The notes: a model not told the origin generated them from the letters alone. Positions 36,544 through 49,500 are shown, counted from the stretch's first letter. The stretch: DNA of 64,000 nucleotides from Welwitschia mirabilis (GCA_051453625.1 JBOZIK010000001.1:156654879-156718878), one strand, 5' to 3'. Numbers and translations are program-made.

Positions 36544-38270
36544 AAAAATCTTGCAAACACTAATATTGCTATTAGTAGATAACTTTGTTAAATGTGCCTT
36601 GATTTGCTTATCGTTTATTCTAGATGAGCTATGAAACCTTAAATTTTTTAGCACTAAAATTAGGTTTTCCAAGTGAAGTAGCAGTTGTTCTCTTTTTGAT
36701 GTTGTGCTTCAACACAGGCATGACCACAACAATGTTCTTAAAAATCATGTTAAGTCTAAGTAGAGTTAATCTTATTCCTACAACATCACAATTGGTTCTG
36801 AGTTCAATTCCATATTTCTTATTAAAATCGATGTGTTGATGTGCATAGTTCCATTTTCTTGTTCAATTCTCAATAGACCTTATCTAACGTCTCATTCTAG
36901 ATGGAGTTTTAAGTAAAAGATCTTCATTAGGATGGGAATGACACAGAACACATCTTTCTTTATCATTATCACTATTCTTAGGGATATTCCATTTGATAAT
37001 TTCAAGAAAATAACCTCCATTCATAGTGCTTATAGAATTCTAGGCATGCACTTTAGCTATGTGCTCAATAATAGACAGTTCAAGCTCAAGCATAGCACAA
37101 AAATAGAAATAGAAGTCTAATCAACAAAATTCAGAGATTTGAACATCGAATCAATACAAAAGATTTATTCTTCCCTTTAAGATAGTAGAAGAGGACTAGA
37201 GTTTCAGTGTTGAGAATTTAGATTGAAACCCTAGCTTATTTGTAATGTATTAAAAATCTAAATTTGAAGGAGGATGATTTTGTTAGCCTAAAAGTAGGGA
37301 TTAAGCACCCACCACAAAATTTTGATGTTCTTGAAGCTTTTCTATGATAAGAAGTTCATGTTCCTTTGCCATTGCCATTACCACTACAACTCTTCTCCTT
37401 CGTTTGCATAAGTGTAGGCTCTATGTCAAGGCTACTGATTACATTATGATCTTAACTGCATAATTGTGTCTTGCATCAACTTCATCAAGTTTCTGTCATG
37501 TTTTTTTGTAGTAGAGAAGACATCTTTTAAAATTATAGGTCTTCTCTGTCCTATACTGTTTTCTTTTTATACCATTTGTATGGCATGTTGGCCTTGCATC
37601 CTGCCCAATTACTGCTTAAAAAATGAGGGTAAAGATTGAAGACCTCAAGGTCTCACCTTGGATACAATAATTCCTTGATTTTTTACTTTATAACTTATAT
37701 ATTTATTTATATATGTTCCTCATAAACTTTTATTACTTTTTTTTTTTCAAATTCACCACTAAATAACCAAAATATAAAAATATTTCCTTTAAATAGATAT
37801 TATGGATAAAGAAACCATACATGAATGAATAATATAAAAGGCTTTATCATATCAATAGTCTCAGGAGCCATTTATCATAGATTTTAATTAGGAAAAATGG
37901 CTAGAGAATAGAAATAAGTTGAACTAATTAATGCACATTACCATTTATCTAAGTGTTCCAAAATTCTATAGTTTAGTGATCTAAATGATACCATTAAAAC
38001 TTATCAAATGAGGTAAACGACATTAAGATATTAGCAGCTATATAATTCTAATAATACATATTAATTATTTTTACATTACTTTGCATGTTTATATTATTTT
38101 GAATTCCTTACTTAACACTATCATGAAACCTACTAACCATTATCGAACTTACTATAGATTCATACCCATGAAATTAGGCAAACAGGATTAAATATTATTA
38201 AAAAATTCAAACTATAAAATTCAATATTTTTAGAAAATCAAATCAAATCATTGCATTAAAATGTAGGGTA
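36544..38270. other. intergenic sequence between the gypsy and copia-1, nothing recognised
   Basis: The 71-codon frame at 36624-36839 and the 62-codon frame at 36932-37120 have no motif that I recognise. Confidence 0.4.
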
Positions 38271-38274
38271 TTAC

Positions 38275-38850
38275 AACTTACCTTTCACTAACCCAAAAGA
38301 ATTAGACACAATGTTCTAACTTGCATTTGCTGTATTGTTGCATTTTCATAAATGAATCAAACTTCTTATACCACTATCTTAGGCTTGTTTAAGACCATAC
38401 AAACTTTCCCTTATCCTGCATATGAATTCATGATGCATGGAATCAATAAAATCTTTTCATTGAATCATATAGACTACTTCTTCCAAATCCCCATTCAAGA
38501 ATGTAGTTTTAACATTTAGTTGTTCTAGTTCCAACTCTAAATAGGTAGCTAAAGACAAAATGATTCTATTACAAGATTACTTAACAAATAAAGAAAAGAT
38601 ATTAGTAAAATCAATACTTGGATTTAGTCCAAAAACATTTACCACAAGTCTTACCTTGTACTTGATAAGACCATGCAAATCTTTCTTTGGTCAAAAAAGC
38701 CATCCTATGTACAACACTTTCTTACCTTTGGATAAATTCACTCCTTTCCAAGTGTGATTAGCCATGAGTAATTTTCACTCATACATTACTACCTCCCATT
38801 ACTTCTAATCAATGCATGACCTTGCTTCTAAAATAGTTTCTAGTTCTCCT
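38275..38850 (-). pseudogene. copia-1 reverse transcriptase, 3'-truncated
   Basis: The minus strand contains KVRLVVNVFGLNPSIDFTNI, then LELEQLNVKTTFLNGDLEE, then ESLYGLKQ, the N-terminal half of a copia RT. The QLDVKTAFL motif reads QLNVKTTFL, so its catalytic Asp has become Asn (G-to-A). The YVDD box would lie just beyond the truncation. Confidence 0.85.
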
Positions 38851-39129
38851 TCACAATTAGTAAAACATAATTAAAGAAGAAGAATACTTATTGGGTTGAT
38901 TTGTTACCCGAGTAAATCTTCCCATTCAATGAAAAGCAAGCTCTTCTTCATTTTTAATTTCTTGGCCTTCATGTTCTGTGTTCATGTTATCTTCTTATTA
39001 ATCTTTAGGAATGTTTTCATTACCAAAAATGTCTTTTTATTGCTTTATTGCATCATCATTATCATAAGAAAGCACTTTGGTAGAGTCTTTCTGAGGGAAG
39101 CTAAGATTAGGTATTTTTCAATCTTTATT

Positions 39130-40030
39130 TTTTAATTCATTTGTGGTGAAATAGAGGATCTTCTTTGAAAGTCATATCCTAGATCTAACCACCTGTTTGC
39201 AAACATGATTCTATAGTTATTATTGTCATAACCAACAGAGATACAATTGCATACCTTGTCATCTGACTTAAACCTATGAGATTTATGTACATAAACATAA
39301 GCTACATAATAAAAAAAACTCTTAAGCATTGATAGAAGATTTTCTATCCTTTTCATAAGATTTATAGAATTTGTCCGTTTAGAGATAAAGAAGGTGATCT
39401 ATCAAAGATATATGTAACAGTACTAACTACTTTAGCCTAAAAAGATTTGGACAGACTTGCTCTTATTACCATGATTCTAGTGTGCTCTAACAAGATTCTA
39501 TTAAAAAACTTTCCTATTCCATTTTGCTGGGTGTTGTAAAAGTAGTATGTATACATATATTTCCTATTTTCTTATAATACATAGCAAAGGCAAGACGATT
39601 CTTACTTTTTAGCTTTGTCTTGAATTTGTACATGAGCAACAAATTGTTTGAAAACATCAAGCATCATGTGCTTCAACTTGATAGGATAAAGATAAATTCT
39701 ATGACTAAAATCATCAATGAATGTGATAGAATATTATGAACCAACAATAAATAAGGCATTAATAGAGCCAATGATATTAGAGTAGATGAGTTCTAAATTT
39801 TTGTTTCTTTTAAGATGTCCATTTCTTTGGAAATTGACTCTATGAGACTTTCCAATTTCATACTCTTTACAAAAATCAAAACTATAAATAACAAACAAAG
39901 GAGTAAGAGATTTAGATTGTAGTACATTTAGTCTTATTTTTCTAATGTGTTCCTAATGTCTATGACACAACTTGGAGCTTTTTTTAACGACATCAAGATG
40001 TTCCTATGTCACATTAATAACAACATGCAA
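39130..40030 (-). pseudogene. copia-1 integrase pseudogene
   Basis: The minus strand gives a degraded H-H...C-C zinc finger (GKSHRVNF near 39850), a 'LELIYSNIIGS' block where the first catalytic Asp reads Asn, and VTFIDDFSHR near 39720. Next comes TQQNGIGKFFNRILLEHTR near 39530, in which the usual catalytic Glu after NG(V/I)A is absent. The C-terminal piece at 39356-39132 contains AYVYVHKSHRFKSDDK and a GY-x-NYR block. It is clearly inactive. Confidence 0.85.
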
Positions 40031-40559
40031 AATATACATAAAACCCTCTTTTGTTTCTTTCAAAATAGTCATAGCATCCTTGTTGATCTTTTGTCTATGA
40101 TTAGCGAATGAAATCTTGTAATGCAACTCATCATACTATCCAACAGATAGTAGACTTATAATGATTTATAGAACATGCTTGGTATTTCTGACTATTATTA
40201 GTTATCCATCCTATTCTTATAACACGATAGTGTTGAAACCTCAAATTTAAAACTCTTAATCATCTGTAACACAAAATACTCTAAACCAACATATTTCATA
40301 GGAACCAAAGCAATTGTGATTTGAACAAATATGAAAAGAAATACCACTATCTAGTATCCAAACCTCTAGTCTCGGGTTACATTTGCCATTGAATCAAGGC
40401 ATATAAAACTCAAACCTAAGTCTTCATTTATTTGATTTGAGCTACTAGGTTCTTTTGAGTTCTTTCCTATTACATTTTTTTCTCCTTTTGTCTCTTTAAG
40501 GCATACTAGTTTTTTTTTTTTTTTTAAACATAATCCTTCTTCTTATAGAATCAATAGTT

Positions 40560-41230
40560 CAAATTCCTACCTTAAGAAGCTTCTTTACTTTTGCTTTGTT
40601 CATGTCTTTTATCTCTATTATGAGGATAACCCTCACAATAGTAAATGCTTTGAAATTAGAGTCTATTATCTTAGTCTTTTCTATAGCTACTAGCTTTGAA
40701 ATAATAGTGCTATGTGATGGTAGAGTTTTTGAAATAGCTGGCAAGGTAGTATGAATCATTTGTCTGAATCTAATAGTGAACTTAGAATAATTACTACTCT
40801 TAGATCTTCTTAAAATGTTATCTTTGAATCATTGATTTGACCAAATAGACTATTTAACTCATTTAGGTGATTCCACATTAGGGTCACTTCCTTCATCTTG
40901 ATTTTGAAAACACTGTTAATAGTGTAAAATTTATTAATTTTTGGTGAGCTATTCATGCCTTTTTTTAAGGGTTTTTTAAATGATGTAACTTTTTCTAATC
41001 CTTTTCTACACACTCCATATTTTATTTTCAAGAAAAGGATGAATTAGTTGAAATCTATTAAGCTTATTTTGTTTCACATCTGATTATGTCTTTAGCCAAT
41101 CAACATATGATAACCTGAAAGCTACCTACACTTCATCCTTGGATTCTAGAACAATATCATAATTTCTCAAGTAGAGAAGATCTTCCATTAGGGTTTTTTA
41201 ATTTCCCTAGTTCTCTACTTTGATCAACTT
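40560..41230 (-). pseudogene. copia-1 gag pseudogene
   Basis: The minus-strand start region reads LMEDLLYLRNYDIVLESKDE, close to copia-2 gag (LMEDVLTLKDCDIILKSK-like). The core block at 41031-40810 contains FKIKMKEVTLMWNHLNELN, the copia gag motif (usually KMKEGTSMTEHLNEFN). Frameshifts separate the pieces. Confidence 0.8.
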
Positions 41231-41297
41231 ACCATCTCTATTTACAACTTATCTAGATGAAAATTTAACTATGATGGAGTACAAAACAAATTGTACA

Positions 41298-41308
41298 CTC
41301 TAATACCA
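41298..41308 (-). other. copia-1 primer-binding site (tRNA-iMet type)
   Basis: Minus strand TGGTATTAGAG differs from the classic TGGTATCAGAG by one C-to-T change. It sits two bases inside the 5' LTR. Confidence 0.75.
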
Positions 41309-41310
41309 CT

Positions 41311-41710
41311 AATATAAAATCAAGAAAAGAAAGTAGGAGGGAAAAAAACCAAGCACACACTAATAATTTAATTAGGTTTGGGCTATTTTACCTTACTTTT
41401 TCAAATCAACATATAGATTCATTAAATCAATTACAAAAATAATAATCATAAGGAATGTAAACCATTCTTTTAGCTCAAGCCATAGCCAGAAGAGTGAGTG
41501 CATATTACTCCAACTACAACCACCTCTTACAAGAAACACCTACCCTCATTTTATAGTTTTAAGTAGCCTTAGAGTTTAATACAAAGCCTTAAATTAACAT
41601 TGAATCCACAAAAATTTTTTGTTTTTGAATTTTTACTTTATTTTTGAATTTATAACACAAGGTCTCTTTTAACATAAAATGGAAAATATAAGATCTGGCT
41701 TCATAATAAT
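41311..41710 (-). repeat. copia-1 5' LTR (right edge approximate)
   Basis: Bounded on the left by the primer site. The right edge is placed near GGCTTCATAATAA, which resembles the GGCTTCAC...CAACA end of the copia-2 LTR. There is no partner LTR in the window, so the length is an estimate. Confidence 0.5.
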
Positions 41711-42009
41711 GAGCACTTACTGAAAAAATCTTATAAATTAGCCACAAGGGGGCACATGATCTACATGCTAGAAAAGGAATTTAAGTATGAATTACTAAAG
41801 AAAGACATGGAATATCCTATTTAAGGTATTAAGGATATACGTAGATAACAATTATCCTTTATTAAAAGGGCATCTAGGTCAAAGAGATAGACAATATCAC
41901 ACATTGTCTGGTTTGTCAACAAACCAAAGTGAAAGAATTACATCCAAGAGGCTTATTGTAATTTTTATAAAAAATCAAGTCTTAGTATTATAACAACAAA
42001 ATCAAGAAA

Positions 42010-42220
42010 GGATAAATTAAAAAAAAACTAAAAATGGAAATGCAAAAGAAGAATAGCAAAAAGATCTACAGATTTACATAGTAAAACCCATGAAGGCAGA
42101 GGGAAACATCCACTGAAGAGGAAAGAGGTTCCTTACTAGTTATGTAAATGAACTTGTTACCATAAGATATATATATATATATAAGGGTTCAAATACTTTA
42201 AATAGGAATAATGTTTTAAC
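42010..42220 (-). repeat. copia LTR-like fragment fused to copia-4 integrase
   Basis: GATTTACATAGTAAAACCCATGAAGGCAGAGG here parallels GGTTTACATGGAAAACC...GGGAAGTAGG in the copia-2 LTR. It runs into integrase sequence near 42220, implying deletion of RT and RNase H between them. It includes a short (TA)n run at about 42167-42183. Confidence 0.4.
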
Positions 42221-42700
42221 CGTTGGGGAGTCTGGTATGAAGGTTTCATGTTTAATCCCATGTTGTCTCATGTAATTTGTAAATTTGACACTATAATATT
42301 CTTCACTTTTGTTATTTTTGCTTGATTTTTGATTCTACATAAGTCCTTGAAATTCCTTAAAAGCCAAAGTGCTTGTGTTTAAAAAGGTAAATCTAGGACA
42401 CTATTGTGGAGTCATTAATCCATCTAATGAAATAGGTGTGTCTTTTGGGACCTATTATTATAGTGTCCATGAACATCACCATGAATCAATTCCAAGGGCT
42501 TTATTATCTGTGTCATGAAGTTACAAGTGAGTTTTATTATCATCCCTTTTATTTTAGATGACTCACATATGGAGAATTATTTTAATTTTTAAAATTATGG
42601 AAATTTGAGTATGAATTTATATAGCTTCATCATGTTTTTGTAATTTATGTGTCTAAGTCTTTTATTCCATCTCATGAATTAATCACCATTTGCTATTATT
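42220..42700 (-). pseudogene. copia-4 integrase pseudogene
   Basis: The minus strand reads KPLELIHGDVHGHY (first catalytic Asp region) near 42500-42460 and EEYYSVKFTNYMRQHGIKHE near 42310-42250. The latter follows the TDNGGEY motif, here SEEYY, so the second catalytic Asp is lost. It ends at PDSP, just before the expected QQNG, where the sequence changes to LTR-like. About 100 residues between the two blocks are missing. Confidence 0.75.
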
Positions 42701-43659
42701 ATTAAATCATGATTATGATTTAATCCTAGTATGTACCATATGTAATGGACTAGAGTAGAATGCAAAAATATTTGTTCATCTAGAGATTCTAGATTGTTGA
42801 CTTACTCCAAAGTGTATTGTGGATTACCACAGATTACAAACATAGAAAAGCATATAAAATAGATAGAATTTTCATTTATTAATTTTTCTTGTTTCAAAGT
42901 TTTTCAATTGTTCTGATAATTAGATTATAAAGACAACATGTTTATCATGTTACAATACATTTTAGATTAAAGCATATGAGAAATAACATATGATATTACT
43001 TTAAATGTTGATTGACAATCAGAAGCTACTAAAGTTTTTGAAGAAAATTATTATTAATGCCATAAAGCCTTTACAATTGATAAAAATCTAATTAAAACTA
43101 TGAAATATTTAATGGAATCCAATTTTGTTGATTGTTCGGTGTTTCTCCAAGGAAACCTTACATTTATATTGTAAAATAATTATGAAAAGTTGAAAATAAA
43201 AAAAATGATTTTGAGGAGTTTCAAATAGATTTTCCTTCATTTATTTTTGGTTGTAGTGGTTTGCAAAGTATTCGATAATTATGGATCATGATGCATTATG
43301 ATTTGCTCAAGGTTACAATTTATGACTATGCATAATTTGCCAATGATTTTGAGCATTTTTCTTTAGAATATAATCTCAATTGCTTCAAATTATGCTCTTG
43401 ATTTGCTTTGTATAGGTATAATATATACATGTCTTTCATTGTATTAGTGTTTTCAAGTAAGTCTGTTACACATCCTCTTGCCTCTATACTATTCAAAATG
43501 CACATTTAGTTCATCTTCAATATGCCTTAACTTAGAGATAAATTCACCAAGAAGTTTGATACATATAGTGATCCTATTAGTATTAATATATTAATTTTTA
43601 TTGTTTGACCTTATGTTATGATTTGGATTTGCCTCTCTTAAATTTTTGAATGGTTATAG

Positions 43660-44440
43660 ATTTTCACTTCTATCTTTAGAAGCACTAGAATCAATATAGA
43701 AGAAAGGAGTTTCTTGATTAATGCAATGGCAAAAGGCCTGTGATTGTATTATTAACAACATTGGAACTATCTCGTGCAACTCTTGCTTTCTTTACTACTA
43801 TACTTGTGTTCTATTTATTCTTGTTCTACTCATTCTTTTTCTTCTTAAAGTTCTCATTGAGTTTTGCATGGGAATCCTTTGATTCTACTTTTTATTAATA
43901 AGTATCGACATAATGAAATTCATCCTCTTTATAGATGTCATTGTACTCCTTCCTTTTTTCTATATTTGCTTATTGATGTTGGGATGGTAATGCTATAAAA
44001 GATTTGATTTCTCCTAACTCTACTGTAGCTTCATGCATATGTGCACATAGTTCTTCTATTAAGTATGATTTTCTTGAGTATTTGATTACTACCTTAAAAA
44101 CATTAAATCTAGGAGATAATGCACATGGAAGATGGTGCATCATTGTATTGTATTATCTCTAAGTTGTTCCATTGGGATTTCAACTTGTTTTTTAGTTCAA
44201 TTATCTTCCTTATTAGTTTTACGACTGCCTCTTCTTTCTCTTAAGTTTTTAATAATAAGCTTTGCTCCAAGGAATTTTATTCTTTAGAGCATATGCATTG
44301 TTGATCTAGTTTCATACTTTATGGGCCAAGCCGTATCCTTTGATGATGGAAAGCACTTCATCCATAGGGCTCATTCCAATGACTTCAAAGGTAATGAGAT
44401 TGTTTTTAACCAAGATTTTGCTTTTGTAGGGATCCTATTC
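43660..44440 (-). pseudogene. copia-4 gag and protease start, pseudogene
   Basis: The minus strand contains FKVVIKYSRKSYLIEELCAH followed by MHEATVELGEIK, resembling the C-terminal half of copia gag (the 'LPxSY...LxELxxxL' region). Near 43697-43677 it reads FFYIDSSASK, matching the protease DSGAS box with Gly changed to Ser by G-to-A. The zinc knuckle between them is not recognisable. Confidence 0.55.
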
Positions 44441-44597
44441 TTTATTACTTCCTATTATTTGTAAACAAGATTTTATTTGTTCTTTTTTATGGATCTCATT
44501 CTCTAGTACTCCCAACAACCCTTGTCTAGTAAGGATGAATTTCATCTGAAGTGCTCAAATTTTTTAGTTGTAATAAAGTGGCCTTTTCAACTTACAA

Positions 44598-44609
44598 GCT
44601 TTGATACTA
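44598..44609 (-). other. copia-4 primer-binding site (tRNA-iMet type)
   Basis: Minus strand TAGTATCAAAGC is TGGTATCAGAGC with two G-to-A changes. It marks the inner edge of an LTR that starts at about 44610. Confidence 0.75.
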
Positions 44610-45240
44610 TCTTAAACTATGGAAGTTAAATAAATCATACATTAGATAATAAATAATAAATGAATTCATATAATGTAGTTTGATTTCATGCTTGAATGAT
44701 ACTTCTTTCGTAGCAAGGATGCACAAGTACTACATTTCATGCATTTATGGTTGAATCATTTAAGTTCGTTTATAGTTACATGATAATAGTGCACAAAAGT
44801 TATGATATTTGAAGTCTAGTTAATTAGTTAACATGCTTTACCATATCAGTAATCTTACTTATTTTCATGAATGATCTATTTTTGATTTGTACTTTCATTC
44901 ATGTGGATGACACATCTCAAATTTTCCTGTAGATTCTAAACTAAATCTTCTTTATCTCAAACAAGAAGTTGCTTCAAAGGATGCATAATTCACCAAAGTG
45001 TTGCATTAAAATATAATATCCAAAATTGCTATCAGCACAAAAATTAGTACCCCAAAACATTCAAATTAGCATGTAAATTAGATCAAGTAGTGAAAAAAAG
45101 TGATAGTTCACATAATTTATTAAAATTATAACAAAATGATTTATCCTAAAAACCAAACTAATTGGGGGTGATTCTATACATTGAAAAATAAATAAAAAAT
45201 TGACCTATCATACCATTATGATAATATAGGTTGTTAGTTT
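44610..45240 (-). repeat. copia-4 5' LTR (right edge uncertain)
   Basis: Placed by the adjoining primer site. No second copy was found, so the outer end is a guess. Confidence 0.35.
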
Positions 45241-46819
45241 TGTATTAATATTTATGCAAGCATCTTGACTCTAATTTTATGTTAGCTTAAGAAGACATGT
45301 AAGTATGACAACTAAAGTAGGGATGTATGTTACATTTCTCCTTTGTCAACTTGTAAGTTGGATCTGTATCTAGATTTACTATGCATGTTATCACATCATC
45401 TGTAGCTACCTTAGCAAGATGAAATTTTGCCCTAATTGCTATAGTGGAAGTGAAATGAAAGTTGTAGAATTTTCAAATGACATTTTCCCCCCATTACTAG
45501 GATTTTTTACAAGTCATTTTCAAACCATATTAGCCTTTTGAGGAGCCATATTTCATTATTCATAAATTTTAATAAATTTCAAAACTAAAAATAGTTAATT
45601 AATAAATTCATCACTAAAATCATCAGTAACATAACTTCTTTAAAAACCGACCATGCTTGCAAATTTGCAATAAAGCTACGTTGGATATTTGAGGTACATT
45701 ATACATCATATTTATTGTACTAATTTACATGTTGATTTATTCACTGATTCATATTATTACACATTTGGCAAAAATGTTGAAACAAAATTCATACATTTTA
45801 AATTAGGTTTCTATTTTCATAACATTGCATGTATTCATAGAAAAACAAATGAATTTCTTTGTTACAACAAACGTATGCATGCACACCAATATTAATTATT
45901 TCCTCTACGTTTCATTGCTCTTAATTTTGCTTTATTTTTAGTAACTCTCTCAAATTTGTGGTTGTGCTATTAATATTTGCATATGATTAATTCAAATAAA
46001 AATTTCACATTTGTTTGACTCTAAGATTTGAATGCAAATGTATTAGTAGAGTGAATAAAGAGCTAAGTAAGAACTTTATTAGTATCTAGTCATCCCATCT
46101 TAGTAGATCATAGGTTTAATGGTTAGATAATATTATCTATTTTAATGAGTAAAATATCTTATTTTGAACTATATCATAATTAACAAGAATAAACTTAGAA
46201 CTGAGCCCCTCTCAAGAATTAGAGCAAATCAAGAAACACATGGAACCAATTTAGCATAAAATAGGAGACACTTGAATCAATGTCTAGATAAAGATTGAAA
46301 CAAAAGTTTAGAAAATAAAATCATAAAAGTAATTTAACAAAAACATGTAGAAATAATTAAATCAAAATTTTATAGTAAAATCTACGAATTCGAGAAGCTT
46401 CTTTATGTGAAGTTATTTTCATTATACATTAAAATAAATTCTTGATGCTTGAAGAACTATCTAAGAGGGTTCTGTTATCAATTAACTAAACGTTTTCACA
46501 TTTAAAAGTAATAACCCCTTAAATCTTGAAATTACCTATAAATATCTACCTATAAGATTTTTAAAGTTTAAAAAAGGGAAGTTTCCATCATTGTTGTCAA
46601 TGTTGCTACTAATTACCCATGTTGCCAATTTTCTTTATAGTATTCTATAGACAAAGGATGATATCTTTCATCAATACATTAGTTTTTACTGTTTTGATGC
46701 TTGATTCCCTATGATTAATCATGTAAATTAGTGGTTAATTACCAACTTTAATTAATTGTTAAAATGATTTTTTAACAAAAAATCAAACTAATTCAAATCA
46801 AATTGATCCACTTTTAGAA
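45241..46819. other. AT-rich intergenic sequence, nothing recognised
   Basis: The 68-codon frame at 45689-45895 has no motif and normal background composition. Confidence 0.4.
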
Positions 46820-46839
46820 TAGTAATTAATAGCTAATTT

Positions 46840-47368
46840 TGAATATGAAAGTTACGAATATGGAATAGAAAATAAACATGTCATGTTGGAAAAAAAAGAG
46901 AGAGACATAGATATTAACATGGTTCATGCTTTCTACCTTGCTTTCATAAAACAATGTAGCCTTCTACTAGATTAAAATAGCTTTGATACATAGGTCATTT
47001 TTAGTAGCCAAAGCAACAGCCAAAAACTCAATACATTTTCTCTCTAAGCCATGCTTTCTTTTAAATATTCATTTAAGGTTTAAAACCTTAATGTAATTAT
47101 GAGTTGACATTGACTTAACGCTAACCCACATAGTAGGGATAATAAATATTCATTTATAACACTTAAAGAGGTGAGACTTAAGTTAATAAAAGTATATAAA
47201 TAATAAATATCCATTTACAACACTTAAAGGGATAAAACCTTAAGTCAATAAAAATAAAAATACTAAACATGCTTTTACAACACTTAAAGTGTGAGATATT
47301 AAGTCCATAAAAAAAAAAAAAAGAAAACAAAATAGAAAAGGCAAGATTTGACTTCACTTTATCTAATA
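46840..47368 (-). repeat. copia-3 3' LTR with internal tandem repeats
   Basis: Aligns with 53771-54154. The shared end is GATTTGACTTCACTTT(A/T)TCTAA(T/C)A, and a minus-strand tract GTTGAAGTGGGATAT precedes it as a polypurine tract. It is about 145 bp longer than its partner because a roughly 60 bp unit containing ACACTTAAAG occurs three times (about 47150-47310) but once in the partner. Confidence 0.7.
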
Positions 47369-47899
47369 ATATCCCACTTCAACATAAATTTAACTACTCT
47401 TTAAAGACAATAATTACACTTCAAGTAATAGAATGATGAAAAACAAGCTAGAACCACATACAATCCTACAAAACTTTCATTCATAGTTGACCATCATGAA
47501 TGGAAACATGCACAAGGACTAACTGGGCTGCACATCAACTTCTAAGAAATATCTTTTGTACAAAACATGTAAACAAAACTAGGCATTCTTAAACTAATGA
47601 ATAAAAGATAGTACCAAACCTTAATCCAATAAAGAAAATATAGTAATAGACCATTACTAATAGGTAAATCCTTCAATATGCCTATGCATGTATGTTCAAA
47701 ATAACCAATAAACCAAGATGAACATTGGGTAACATAAATAGTTGCACACCAAGATTAATATACAAATAAAGAAAAATCTATCCAACTTCCACTTGCTACT
47801 AGTTGTGGCTTAAGTAGAATAGCCATAACTTAGCTCAATAGTGTTAATAGCCATAACCTAGATCAATAGTGTTAAAACTTACTACAACCATCCTTGATA

Positions 47900-48398
47900 A
47901 AGGTAGCCCATCAAAAGGATTTAGCCTTGAAGAAATAATCATCATGTTTCAGCTAAGGATAATTTCTTTTCACATGTTTAGTTTTTGTGCAATGTCAACA
48001 TCTTGAAGATCTTTCTTTTAACTGCTTCTTGTTTGCTTTGATCATTAAATCCTTCTTTCCTATAGATGAACTATCAACATTAACTACATAATGAAGTTTT
48101 TTAGCCAATACAACACCAACCACATTATTAAATTTCAACAAACATAGAGGATTAATACTCAGTGACATCACTAAACTATTCCATGATTCAAGCAATAAAT
48201 GTAGAAAAGTTATTATTTTATCCTTGTAAGATATTTTCATCTCTATGGTAGCTGCCATTTGCAAAATAACTAAATTGAACCTTTACAAGTAGTGGGCCAT
48301 GATTTCACCTCCCTTTGATTTTAAACTATGCACATTTTAATGAGGAAAGTCTTGATTTATCATTATCTTTATCTAAGAGAGATTTTTTAGCTTATTCC
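47900..48398 (-). pseudogene. copia-3 gag, C-terminal part
   Basis: The open piece 48264-47995 (89 codons) contains ISYKDKIITFLHLLLESWNS and FNNVVGVVLAKKL, the second half of copia gag. It is preceded by KGGEIMAHYL*RFN, where KEGxxxxxHLxxFN is usual. A degraded CCHC knuckle (HCTKTKHVKRN) follows near 47985-47950. Its N-terminal half lies at 53480-53212, on the far side of copia-2. Confidence 0.8.
48394..48398. other. copia-2 target-site duplication, left copy
   Basis: ATTCC here and GTTCC at 53212-53216 differ by one transition. Taking one copy away with the element restores the copia-3 gag frame. Confidence 0.75.
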
Positions 48399-48774
48399 TG
48401 TTATTAATCTTTACTGTAAATCAATGTTAAAGGAAAACAAAACAGAAAGCACACAATCAACACACATAGGTTTACATGGAAAACCTTTATGGGAAAAACC
48501 ATGGGAAGTAGGTAGATCTCTTAATCTTATTCAAGGAGCAAAAAGAAACATGATACAAAATAACCCCCCAGAAACCTTTAAATAGGTTTAGGGTTTTAAT
48601 CTAAGACAATCTAAAAAATTCCTTCCCTTTTCCCTTCATTTCTTCCTCTTTTATTTAAATACCCCAAGGAGTTAAAACATAACCTCCTTTTACAATATCA
48701 CAAAGAGGGTTGGTCAATGTTAAAACATAACATTACAATATAAAAAAGATAAATTTGGCTTTACTTTTCCAACA
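48399..48774 (-). repeat. copia-2 3' LTR
   Basis: Ends CCAACA at 48774 (minus-strand start TGTTGG) and begins TG at 48399. It is preceded in minus-strand sense by CAAGTGGAAGAA, the usual copia polypurine tract form. It contains a TATA-like TATTTAAATA near 48652-48661 and GTTTACATGGAAAACC, shared with the partner. Confidence 0.8.
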
Positions 48775-48899
48775 TTCTTCCACTTGAAGACAAATTTGAT
48801 GAGTCTTCAAGAATAACTCTTTATGAAAATTCAAGAGATGCCTACTTCAATGTTTATAGATAATGTATTCAATCCAACTCCATTACAACATGCCTTTTG

Positions 48900-49500
48900 C
48901 TTTGTGCCATCAACATCCTTTATTAGGAAATCATCATAATTTGCATGCATGTGAATTTTTCAAACATCTAATAAGAATTTCTTGATCTTGTGCCTAATGA
49001 AATGATATTTAACATCAATGTGCTTAGTTCTAGCATGATAAATAGGATTCTTCACTAGATGTATAGCATTCTAACTATCATAGTGTAAGATAATCTTGGT
49101 TAAAATAAGGCCCAATCAACTAACAAAACCATGCAGTCCTCACATCTCCTTAGCAGCTTCTATCAAGGCAACATACTTAGTGTTTGTATTAGAAATAACA
49201 ACATTAGATTATAAATGTGACATCTAGCTAACATCTCCACCACCAAGAGTAAATATGTACCCTATAGTAGACCTTCCAGTATTCCTGCAACTAGCATAAG
49301 TAGCATCTACTTATCCTATAATATGAAAATTAATATTTCCAAAACACAAACTCATATGTTGGATTTCTTTTAAGTAATGAAAAACCCCTTTTTATAGCTT
49401 CCTAATGCTCTTTTTTAGAATTACCCATGAAATGTGAAATAGCTTCCACTACTTAAGTAATGTCTGGTCTAGTACAGACCACAACATACATCAGACTTCC
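48900..49500 (-). pseudogene. copia-2 RNase H pseudogene
   Basis: The minus strand reads VGSLMYVVVCTRPDI near 49500-49455, then TNTKYVALIEAAKE, then ILHYDS and IYHARTKHIDVKYHFI near 49070-49000. These are the characteristic blocks of copia RNase H, including the Asp of HYDS and the HARTKHID motif. Stops interrupt them. Confidence 0.88.

Larger units (their letters stand above)
38275..41710 (-). mobile_element. copia-1: Ty1/copia element truncated inside RT
   Basis: Minus-strand order is LTR (about 41710-41311), primer site (41308-41298), gag (about 41230-40560), integrase (about 40030-39130) and reverse transcriptase (about 38850-38275), the copia order with integrase before RT. Similarity stops near 38275, after YGLKQ and a KFDSFM...QQYSKC block, and before the YVDD box. 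The 3' half of RT, RNase H and the 3' LTR are therefore missing. Stops are scattered throughout. Confidence 0.85.
42220..45240 (-). mobile_element. copia-4: internally deleted Ty1/copia fragment
   Basis: Minus-strand order is LTR (44610 to about 45240), primer site (44609-44598), gag (about 44440-43900), protease (about 43700), integrase start (about 42700-42480) and integrase core (about 42480-42220). RT and RNase H are missing. Many stops. It lies head to tail with copia-1 but has different LTR sequence. Confidence 0.7.

Noticed and set aside
36624-36839. 71-codon hydrophobic frame after the gypsy 3' LTR
   Set aside because: No motif, background composition and CpG-poor; no evidence of coding.
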